From NCBI RefSeq assembly GCF_022458985.1, contig NC_061791.1, positions 634,501 to 698,500 on the forward strand: a stretch of DNA of 64,000 bases, read 5' to 3'. The stretch's first letter is position 1. Each line of letters begins with the position of its first letter. The notes beneath the pieces are model-generated. The model ran no database searches and was not told the DNA's origin. It saw only the letters and a program-made list of their open reading frames with translations. A program made the position numbers and the translations under genes. This DNA comes from Mugil cephalus (lineage: Eukaryota; Chordata; Actinopteri; Mugiliformes; Mugilidae). Positions 46,164 through 58,200 of this stretch are shown here, piece after piece.

Positions 46164-46371
46164 GATCCATGAGGTGAGATGCAGGGAGGGAGGAGGGAGG
46201 AGGGAGATGAACCAGACTGAGGCAGAAATCAGCCGCTGGTTAAACTCCTCTCACTTTCTGAGCAGCAGGAGATCAGCCTCCTCCTCCTCCTCCTCCTCCT
46301 CCGCCTCCTCCTGCATCCATCCATCCTCCGGTCCTCCTCTCCATGCCGGCGGAGGTCCGCTCGGGGCTGCC

Positions 46372-46914
46372 ATGGCGAAAATCCGGGTGTCGTACGAGTA
46401 CTCCGAGGCCGAGGACAAGAGCATCAGACTGGGCTTGTTCCTGATCGCCTGCGGGATCCTCAGCCTCTTCATCCTGGGCTTCTGCTGGCTCAGCCCGACC
46501 CTGCAGAGCCTCCAGAGCAAACCGGCCAACTGCACGGTAAGAGCCCCGGGGACGAGCTCCGAGCGCCGGCTGCAGGAGGCAGCGCGGTCCGGGAGGTGGT
46601 GGTGGGACCGGACAGGGTCAGAACCGCTGCATCGGTCCACTTTCATTTTACATTTACAGTGTTTTAAACTCCCGGGGAACTTATTACAAGGATGCATCTG
46701 TGTCTGTGGCTCTAACATAAGAAGATTTGCCAACAATAAAACACAGTTAATGCACCAGATATTATTAAAGCATGAAAGTAAATCCACTTATGTTTTAATA
46801 TTTAGACCAACATCTATAAATATTAGTATTTTTTGGATGTTTATGAGGTAAAATGAGTTAATCAGCAGATAATTCATTGAAATTTGTTTGTTTTTTTGCC
46901 TCTAGGACTTTTTA

Positions 46915-46955
<41 letters not shown>

Positions 46956-49900
46956 TGTCACATTCACACATTTATTTGCGTTTTTCAGATAAATTTAGAC
47001 AAACTGCATCTTTGGTTTAATCTTCTAGTGTTTTAAAGTGTCGTGGAACTTATTTCATCCATTTGTGTCTTTAACGTCAGAATAAACTCATATTTCTAAA
47101 CCAAACATACTATTAGAGTGTAGCATTAAAACAAAATTTGTGAGTGTTAGTATTTTTTTGGATGTTTATGAGTAAAAAAATGTTGATTAGTGATGAAACT
47201 ATCAGATAATCAGTGGTTAATTAATCGGTTCTTGCCTCTAGCACCGATGTTTTTATTATATTTATTATTATTATTTCTCACATTGAACTTTTCTCACACT
47301 TTAGACCAAACTCAATTTTCATGTATAAATAACAGTAATGATGAGCTCTTATGATGTGAAGTTATTGAATTATTTGTTCTAAATGAGTTCCTCTAAACTT
47401 TGATTCTTTTACAATCAATAATAATAATTTATTTAAACCCAGACGGTGCTTTTAAAAACACATTATGCTGCAGAAACAGTCGATCGATACTGAGAGTTGA
47501 GAATGAGCTCGTCTGTGTTTATCTCCTCCGAAGGTTAAAGTGTTCGCTCATAAATCAGGATGGACGTTAAAGCAGATCAGTCCCAGATCAGCTGATCTGA
47601 TCTGATCTGATGAGACAGGATCAATCATCTGTCACCGAAACGTCAGTTCAGACTTTATTTTAGTTATAGTTTTCATCCATGATGACAAAAGAACCACAAA
47701 GTGTTTAGACTAGACGAAAATCATACGAACGTTATATAGTTTGACTTCAACAGGAGGTCCGTCGCCCCTAAGGGGCCATGCAGGTACTGCAGGAGGGTCG
47801 TAAAGTCTTTGGTTGATTAGACATTTTTTATACAGTTTTCCTGTGTATCATTTGAATAGCTTAGCATTGAATGCAAAAGGATAATAAGAGTGTGGAGTTT
47901 AATATAGACACATATAGCAGGTGCGGGGAAAGACGCTGTTGATTGTTGAATGAGATGCTAAAGTTAGCACTTAAAACTTCAACACATGAGAAAATTTACT
48001 ATTTATTTATGTTTAAGTTTTACTTCACCCACACTCATACAAACCGATGCACTTTGCTAATTACAGTTAGTTAATTATGTGGCTAGTTAGCCAGAAATGC
48101 TAATGATTATATTGTATGAATTTGTCTTTGTTTGTTGTTTCATTCCTGGGATTCGCGCCACTTTAGGTTTTTATTTATAGTTGTGATCTCATTTCACCTC
48201 TAAACACTGGAGGGGAACTGGTCCTGCAGGTTTTTGGAGAGAATCTGCTCCTAAATTAAGACGTGGGAGATGTAGAGAAACAGTTTCTTTGCAGGATTTT
48301 CACAGCTACCATTTCCTAAAACCTGCAGCTGCAGAGAAACTGAACCGTGAACAAAGTCCTGGTTTTGTGAAACTCTGTCGACTCATTTGTGACGATGCTC
48401 TGCAGACGAAGGTTAATGTTTTGTAGCGTTGCAGTGAATTAATTAAACCTGAATTCATTGGCAGCTGTTTGGAAAAATCAGAACACGTGACTGGATGAGC
48501 TCTAGATGGTCAAATGTAGCTGTATCTTATTGTATTTGGAGCTGCTGTACAAAACTACACATGTATAACATTTAAACCACTGCAGGAGCATTTTGCAAAG
48601 AGTGAAATCGTGGCAGAAGAAAAACACGACCTTTATTTTCTGACAGAACGTCCAGCAGCTTAGTAGGAATCTGAAACAGACCTCGGGCCGATCTCTGGTT
48701 CCCTCATTTATTTAAATCTTGGTGTGTTTTGGTTGTGATTATGAAGCAGATTTGTCCGACTCCAGCTCCTTCGCCTCCTTCCCAACGTTGTGCATCATTA
48801 AAAGTGTCTGCACAGCGTTTTGAAGCCACCGAGAGTTTTCATGATTTAAATTACGCTCGGCCGCAGCCCGTTCACTGCGGATGATGAATTCATACCGGCC
48901 TGATTTATTCGGCTGTTAGCTTATTGCATCATCTTGAAATAACGTTCATGCATTAAAGAGAGTGGAAGCTTTCTGGGTTATTTTGTTTTTTGTTTTTTTT
49001 TTTAAGTCACAGTCCAGAGTCATGTGGCTGAGTCTAATCCACGGCTCCAGAAAACATAAATCACACGACTCTGACTTTATTGCATCTCACCAACCTCTTG
49101 ACTGATGAAGGAAAGTTTGACTCTGATCTAATCATCATGGATTGATTGTGTATTTTCCACCTATTCATATTTATTCACTTGCCGGCGGTTGTAATTTCAG
49201 TCTAATAATGAGCAGTCGTCACTCGACGCCCACTCACCACGTTATGACTCATGACTCCTGGGAAACAACGTAGTCGAGACTGTTGCTAATCCAGTTTGAA
49301 CATATATGATGTATAATAATAATACTGGCAGGTTTACTTTGGAAATACATTTATTTTTATTCCAAATACATAAAAACAACTTTTTATTTCCATCCAGCAA
49401 CTGTTACTGTCACATTTTACGAGCTATAGCTAGCTCATTAAGCTAACGTTAGCTTAAACTGGATTTATTTTTTTTTTTTTAATGAAAACTTTTTGTTTTA
49501 TTATTTACTTTATTTCTTACAGGAACTATGTACGAAACACTTCAATAACACGGTTCAAAGAGATCATTTCCTGTTAGTACTTATTAAAACATTTCAAAAG
49601 AGTTTAAATGTGCAGCTACATGTAATCATGCTAAAAACAAGAAGCCAGGAGCTAATATTTTATAGTCACATTTATGTGTGTTTTTATTTTTAACATCACC
49701 AGGAAAAAATGCGTTTAAGATGTGATATTATATTGAGTTAATTTTAGCTGCTGGGGTGGTTGTAGCATCAATTAGCTGCTAATGTTAGCATCCAGAGCCG
49801 AATGTACTTTATTGTGGAAGTACTTTGTGTATTTTTTTAATAATGCCTCCTCCTCCTGCAGGTGGTGTCGGTGCTGCGTCCTGAGGAGATGTTTGAATGT

Positions 49901-52900
49901 GTCTTTACCTGCGGTGCTGACTGTAAGGGGACGTCTCTCTATCCTTGTCTCCAGATCTTCGTCAACAACTCAGAGTCCAACTCAGTAGCTCTGCTGCATT
50001 TTGATGAGCAGCAGCTGGTCCTCAACCCCAAGGTACAAATTTTTTTAATGAGGGTTTCTGCCATTTCAGGTAGTTAATATAATGTTGATGAATGTTCAAG
50101 TCAGTTTTTTGGGTAAATTTAGTTTTAGCTCGTTATTTGACGCTATAGAAACAGGATGTGACACACCGCTACGTAAAAACGTACTGTGGAACCGTGAGAG
50201 CTGAAAATTAAATTCAGTTTATAATCCAACTTGTCCTTGTAGCAGGTGGAGGTAGAGCAAATTAATTAAAAACACCAGTGAGTCTGGGGGAAGTGTGGGT
50301 GGGGCATAGATATCCTGGCTCCGCCCTCAGATCGCACTGATCAGGCTCCAAACTCACAAGATGGCCCCGCCCACATCCCCAGGAAAATAGCTTCACTTGT
50401 GACCAAAATAGCTTCAGTTTGAAAATATCGCAGGACCACCAGCGATATTTTCTTTTCCAATAGAAGAAGAGCTAGCTCCGCCCACACACACCAGACATAT
50501 TCATGATTCACTAAAGCAGCTCCACAACATGATGCTGTCACCTCCATGCTTCACCATGGAGACGGAGATGAGTCGACTCTGCTCCAAACGTGACAAACCA
50601 AGATTTATACGTACTGCTTGTTTCACAAAATATATGGTAGGGTTACCGTAGCAACCAGGGTCTGGGATGTCCACTAGAGGCTGGACAATAAATGTTGAGG
50701 GTAGATACGTCAAAATAAGAGATCATCACTGACAGGTTCAGCTACGCGATGAAACAGGGTCATGTGTGAACTCAGAAGTTAAATGGTTGAAATATGCAAA
50801 GATAAAAATGGAAGCATCAATTATGTCAATTGCCCTTTGCTGCTTTATTTATTTATTTTTTTTTTTCCGTCTGAGCGTCGGCAGAGTTTGAGTGAGACCG
50901 GTTTTTGTATCGCAGCTGTCTGAAGTCATGAGTCCAACAGGAATAGATGTAGTGGGACACAACACACCATTAAGAAGCAGCTGATGGTAAACACTCCACA
51001 GCTGTGAGCGTCCAAGAGTCTCTATAAAACCACAAGCATGGCCAAAAGTTTGTAGACACGTGAAGACTCCTGTTTCTTCCTCATGGTTTGTTTGGGTCTC
51101 GTAGCTTCAGTGTTATATTTGATATGGGCTTTAAGGGTTTAAGAGAAGATTCATTTGGTGTTTCTCTACAAACTGCATGTGTTAGTAGTGTTAAAAGGCT
51201 TCCCTACACTAGCCTCCATGCTAATATCACCTCTTCCTGTTGAAGAACCTTTAGTTTTCTACTCTTTTCTCTCAGTAAGTCGCAACCCTTTACAGACACA
51301 GTCATTAAAATACTTCAGATGTCAGCTCTAGAGTGTTATTGTGTTATTGTAGGACATCAGAAGACTTTAAGGACACTTGTTCTTCTTCGTGGTTCCTAAT
51401 AAACCAGTTCAGAGGGGGGACCTTGTAGACCACATTAGACCCTGATTAGACCTGACAATGTTTCCTTGATCTTCTCTGATTGGCTGAATGAAAACCACAT
51501 GACGATAAACCTCACTGAGAGGAACCAGGAACCAAGTTACCACACATGGTTCCTGGGCCCTATAAAGGGTTAATTATCTGTATAACTAATAAACACTTGA
51601 CCTTATTTTTCAAACTGGACACTGACACAGAGCAGATGATGCTGTTAAAACAATCACACATGGGTGTAATGTTCAGTTGTCCACATACTTTTGACCAGAA
51701 GGAGGAGATTAATGGTTCAAAATAATAGAAAAAAGGCAGAGACAAACCCAGATGTCCACTCCTCCTCCTCCTCCTCCTCTTCTTCTTCTTCTTCTTCTTC
51801 TTAAGTGCACATCTGAGTCGTCGCTACAGCAACAGAGTAAATATAGAGGAGAGAGTCAGGAGGCGTGTCATCGATGCCGCTGCGTCGCCATGGTGACAGA
51901 TGATGTGGAGACTGAAGCAGAGAGAGAGAAACGAGTCACGCTTCATTCAGAAATCCTTTTAATGTCTCGCAGGAGTAGGGTTGAACTATGTGTTGATGGA
52001 TGATGGATGATGGATGATGGATGGATGGTATGAGGATGAATGGATGATGGATGGAGGATGGATGGATGGATGGCATGGATGCCGTGTGCGTGCCATGGTG
52101 ACAGATGATGATGGAGATGAAGATGGAGATGAGAAACGAGATCATGCTGATGATGCATGGAATGGTTTAATGTTCGCATGAGATGGTGTGATAACTGATG
52201 GAATGGATGGATGGATGATGGATGGATGGATGGATGGATGGATGGATGGATGGATGGATGGATGGATGGATGGATGGATGGATGGATGGATGGATGGATG
52301 GATGACACCGGGTGTCGCTCGTTGGCTCTGTGACCTTTTATATATACGACCAATGGAATGGATTCAAAAAGAAAAGATTTATCAACCGGGTGGAAACGAG
52401 ATATGATCCTCAGCATGTCTCAAATAAAGAGACTATAGAAGATTTAAAAACATATAAAATACATTTTCTAATAATGTTCATTACGACTGATATGGACAAA
52501 GACAGAAAACTGGGTGGTCTGGATAATCTACCAACAAATCAGACATTTTAGTTGCAGTACCACAAGTGACCACTGGGGAAGTGATGCCAAAATATCTCAG
52601 CAATGGAAGCGGCCATCTTCTTTTTGTGATGTCATTTCCAGAGTGTTCAGGTGCAGAGTCCTCAGCCATGGAGACTAGCAGCAGGCAGGACATTGATACC
52701 AGGTCTCTACACCTGGACACTGTGGAAATGACATCACAAAAAGAAGATGGCCGCTTCCATGGCTGAGATGTTTTGGCTTCACTTCTGGAAAGCTGATAGT
52801 TTTCCCTGAGTCGTCAATAGAAATCAGACTATTTGTTGTGGAAAATGACATTTAGAACAATTTAGTTGCAGTACGAAAGTTTACAACAACCAAGATGGAG

Positions 52901-55900
52901 GTGAAGGTTTAGTCCAAAGAGTGTTTTCTAGAACTGCAGCTCCTCTATTGTCCACTAGAGGCTCCACTAGTGAGTCAATCCCCATAGATCTCCATGTTAA
53001 ATGAACAACTCTACATCCTGGTACTAAAACAGTTCAGTTCTCTGGAGATAATTTCTTGCCTGAAAGCCAGTGAACTTTGGGACTCAGTTTAGGCTAACAT
53101 AGCAGCTAACATTATATCATTTAAACTAATAGAGTTTCTTCGTTTTCTCATCATTAGTTTGTTTCTGCTTCTTCTGGTTTCATTGATAAAGTGATTATAG
53201 GATTCAACCAACACATTTTTTTCAGGTGAACCCAACAACTGACACATTAATTTATATACAGCAACAACTTTTTAGCTAAAGTGTCTTTAGCTTTTTGAAC
53301 CAATCAGAGCTAAATGAGTAAATGCTGCATGATGTAATACGTCCTTTTCTTCTGGTTTCACTGATAAAAGTCATTTATAGGATTCAACCAACACATTTTC
53401 TTCAGGTGAACCCAACAACTTGTTATTTTTTAACTGTGTTCCAACTTTGATTCTTCCAGAACTAAACCACTTAGAGAGATTCTGACTTTTGTGATAGAAA
53501 CTTCAGAGTTTTGTCTTTAAAAAGAGACCGAGACCATGAATGAGCTCCAACATGTTCATGAGCAGCGTTCAGTTACTTATGAATACTTACTTTATGTCCT
53601 ATAAAGGAATGATGAGAGGTTAATTCATATAACTGAGAGGCATCATGAACCATTTGCGTTACAGACCAAGTGGTAAATTGAACTAATAATTATCAGCTGT
53701 GTGAACTCCTGGGATCTGACCTCCTGACTCTGTAGATAACGGACGCCAGGTTATAAAAACATATCATTTTCCTTCCAAGCAGCTCAAAGCGCTGGTAACC
53801 TTTTAGGGACTCGTGAGGGATGTTAATTGCAGTTGTGTCTAAACTTGACGTTGAGGCAACAGAACAGCTGACAGAGAGACAGATGAAGAGAGAGCTCTGA
53901 GTTAATTGGTGTTGTGTCTATAGGGGGCGATTAGTTAATGGAGCCGCCTGTGGACCAGATGACTGACATGACATTAAGATCAACAGCAGCATGACTAACT
54001 GTCTGTTTATGAACGTCTCTGAGCTGAAGCACCAACGCTCTTATTCATCATGTAATCCAGACTAAAGGATCTCAAACGAACTCGTTGGATTCTTAAAGAT
54101 AAATCCACATTTCATCAAATCCCAAAATAATTCAGAATAAATCCACCTGACATTGTTTGTTGTTCTTTTTTTCACACAGTGCTTCTTCTATCAGCTGTGA
54201 ACCACGTGGTGACTGGACTGATAGAATCTGAACCCTCTGCCTCAGTGTTATACATGGTTGCATCCACCTAGTGGACTAATGGTGCTACTACAGATAATAA
54301 ACTGTCATCCTGTAGTGAAAGGTAGCTTAGCATTGCTATGTAGCATGTAGCCTTGGTGGCTGGTAGCTTAGCATTGCTATGTAGCATGTAGCCTTGGTGG
54401 CTGGGGTCCTGGGGAGTTCCATGTGTAAATCTCCATCTTCTTCTGGATCGTATAATGAGCTCAATGGTAGAATGTGATGACGTCCGGGAGAAATAAAATG
54501 TCCAAAGGTTGAATTGTGTGAACGTTGCCTCCTGTAGTGAATCAGTAGCATTTTGGAGCCAGATTCACTTTAAAAGGTAAAAACCCAACGTGGAGGAACT
54601 TTGGTTCTTTGGTTTGATCCTAATGTCCAGATGGAGAGGGACCTGGTTTGTTTCACTAGAACCTTGGAGAACAGTGACTCTGTGGTGTTCTAAGACTCTG
54701 GTCCAGGTCTGTCGGTCTGGTCCAGGTTTAGGTCTGTCAGGTCTGGTCCAGGTCTGGTCCAGGTCTGGTCCAGGTTTAGGTCTGGTCCAGGTCTAGTCCA
54801 GGTCTGGTCCAAGTCTGGGTCCAGGTCTGGTCCAGGTCTGGTCCAGGTTTAGGTCTGGTCCAAGTCTAGTCCAGGTCTGGTCCAGGTCTGGTCCAGGTTT
54901 AGGTCTGGTCCAGGTCTGGTCCAGGTCTGGTCCAGGTCTGGTCCAGGTCTGGTCCAGGTTTAGGTCTGGTCCAGGTCTAGTCCAGGTCTGGTCCAGGGGC
55001 TGGTGGATAATCAGGATGATGTCGTTACTATCAGGGTGGTTTCTAGCCTCTGATCTAGAAGATATTTTAATTCATCACTGATTAATCAGACACTGTGTTA
55101 CTGACCTATACACAGAGACCAGGATCCATAGAGACCAGGATCAGGAACATGGGTCAGATGGTTCTGGTTTATTTGGTCCTTTTTGTTGAGTTTCACCGTG
55201 GACCTGACAGAGGTTGAGAAAATGTCCTCACAAACATAGACGTCCCTCCACGGCTCAGCCATGTGTAAAAACTCTCTCTGGTCCATTTATTACGTTATTT
55301 TTTTTTCTCAAAGCAATTTTCTTTACTCTTGTCTCCACACCTTCATTTTTGTTCCTGCAAAAATGAATTGAACTCCTGACCCCAATAAACCCGGGTGGTT
55401 CAGGAGGCGTGAGGGAGGAGGCGATGAAACATGTTGACGTGTCCATGTGACTCGTCTCAGGTCCAGCAAACGAATGTGTTTCTTATTAAAAGACTGGTTA
55501 ATTGGCTAATTAGTTTTTAAAGATGATTTACAGAATCTGCCTCGTATAGTTTAGTTTTGTCTGATGGTCTATTCATCCAGGACCATCTGAGGTGGGTTCA
55601 GGTCTGGAGGTGATTGTTTTAACTATATTTCTTTAATGTCTGAAACAAACTCATCTTCAGAGATTTTTAGTTGCTCACATCCAGGAAGGTGGAATATTTC
55701 CGTCTCATTTATCACATACATCCACCTCCACACTGTTCCAGGATCCAAATAGAAGCAAAACGTGGTGATAAGTTCCCAGAATGCAACGTTTCTGACCACC
55801 TACAGACAAGTAGCCTCTGTTGATGAATCTGAGGCCAAAGATAAAAACGTGTGTTGGACTAGTTTAGTTTCCAAACAGAAAACTGATCAGGTCACAGGAG

Positions 55901-58165
55901 AATGATGTTTATCTAGTTCCCAGGTCATTAACAGAAATATGACGCCACGTCTCTACTTCCTGTCATTGGCCAAACTAACGTTATTTAGGGGCCGTGATGT
56001 TGATGCCCCGCCCACACTTCCTCTAGATCACGACTCTGTTCTACCTGCACCAGTCAGAAGCAAGTGTTGGATTATACACTGAGTTCACACGTGACCCTGT
56101 TTCATCACTGAACTTATTTTTTAAAAATTGTTTTCACAACTGACACACTTTACAACGCGGTTGTCATGGCAACTGGCGGTCGCCATTATGTCACATCCCG
56201 TTTCCATAGCGTCAAATAATGAAATAAAACGAAACGTATCCAAAAACATTATATTAACTACCTGAAATGACTGAAACCATCCTTGAAAATAAACGATTCA
56301 ATGTGTATTTTAGTGTTTTAGCTTGGTTCAAGCCCCGCCCACTACCATGGAGGAGGTGGAGCTTATGAGCTGTACTGCAGCCTCCAGTCACCAGGGGGAG
56401 CTCTGCTGGCTTTGACTTAGAACCAGTTCCATCTTTATAAACCGTCTACGGATGAAACGTCTTGAAGGAACCAGACAGAAACACGTCGTCCAGTTGTTTC
56501 GGTTTTATGTTTTGTTCTCGGTCGTGTTTGAACCACATGAGTTTGTGTTTGTTTGTTGAAGCTGAAACTCAAACCGACGCCTCCAGACTGAAAAGTTCAC
56601 GGAGCCATAAGTCATCAGGCGGTGACGCCGATTAATGGACATGTTGGATTCACGTCTCTGTTTAGTCTCTGTTTGCTCTTTATTGGTCTGAGATCATGAC
56701 GCTGCTCTTGGCTTCTTATCAGAATAACTCACCGGTTCACACACACTTTAATGTTTCCTGGCTCCATTAAAGCGTCTGCTCTCACTGTCGCTTTTTCCCA
56801 AAGTGCATCTCAGCCCAAAGGTGTGTGCTCTGGTTTTTATCGATGTCTGCTGAGGGGAAAAGCCTTGGCTTCAGTTTGGATCAGAGTTTCCATCTTATTA
56901 TTTATTCCATAAGAGCTGAAATCCTCAGAACTCAGAATAACAAACTAAAGCTGCTTTGGCAGAGATCTGGAATATCTCCGGATTAATCGACATGTTTTTA
57001 TGAGCCGCTTGAAACGTCCCAGACGTCCGTGTCCACACTTAACTCAAATAAAACCGTTTTCCAAAATAACAGCGCGTCCGACCATGATATAATCGACGAT
57101 GAGTCTGTGAAATCTGCCTCTGATTTATCCCCGACTCGTTCCTCCCCTTCCTGTTGACGGGTGATCTGGAGTAAAGAGACGGAGATGGAGGGCAGGTGGG
57201 TGGCGTCAATTACCCGGCCAGTAATTTCCTCGTTTATGACTTAATTAGATTTAAATGTAAACGACAGGAGGAACCAGAAGGCAACGCCGAGCAACACACA
57301 CTCACACACTCTGCATTAACTTGCCCTGGTTTTAATATTAACGACGACCTTAAACCCCAGACTAATCTGTTACAGACGGATCTTATTAGTTTCAGGGCGA
57401 TTAAATGTGAGCATCGATCCGTGCGGTTTAAAAATGAATCACTGAGTCGAAGCGTGAACCGGTTCCTCAGAGGAAACGTCTTTAAATGTACGTTTTGTTG
57501 TTGAAGAGCAGATAGAGGAGCCGTGATGTCTCCGTCCCCGCAATGTCTCCGTCCCCGTGAGGTCTCTGTCCCCGCGATGTCTCCGTCCCCGTGAGGACGT
57601 CGCCAGCTCGTTAGTTTAGAGAAGCAGCCGCAGCCAGAAAGGTCAGACGTGGGGAACCAGAACTATTCATTTATAAAAGCTTCAGGCAGCGAGAAGAGAA
57701 AAAGCTCCTAATGTAATCACAGAGGAATGACGACAGCAGTAATGATGTGTGTGTGTCATGCTAACTTTAGCTAATTAACAGTGATGAAGAAGAGTGGAGC
57801 AGGGAGGGGGGGGGGGATCAGAGACTCTCTACCCAGCCAGGAGCCTCCATCTCTGGGGACGATGCTGCCTCCCTCCCTCCTCCCTCTGGAGCTCAGATTC
57901 ACCTGGAGATATTTCACGTTTTAGATCGTCCTGTTATTTGTGGAGCGTTCGGATGAAGATGAAGAATGAAGACGTCCTCTCTGTGACCTTTGCTGTTTTG
58001 TTTACATTCATCACTTCCTCCTTCTCTGATCTCATCGGCCAATAACAAACGAGAACAAAAGTCACAGACGTCACCAGGCACCTTGAAGCTGAGTTAATAT
58101 ACATATATACATATAAATATATATACAGGAGGACAGACTGTGTGTGTATATATATATATATATAT

Positions 58166-58200
<35 letters not shown>

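Larger units (their letters stand above)
38431..46371. other. Intergenic region between cnot2 and kcnmb4
   Basis: No gene seen in 7.9 kb. Short open frames here (for example 39479-39688, 40578-40850, 45164-45466) show no family resemblance. Contents listed separately: an inverted-repeat element at 39010-39195, two dispersed repeats, two minisatellites and an AAT microsatellite. Confidence 0.6.

Noticed and set aside
46251-46787. 178-aa minus-strand frame over kcnmb4 exon 1
   Set aside because: Contains the antisense of a well-supported exon and a poly-Glu run from the CTC repeat.
51943-52416. Long frame of Ile-His-Pro-Ser repeats
   Set aside because: It is the translated ATGG tetranucleotide array; all frames of such a repeat stay open.
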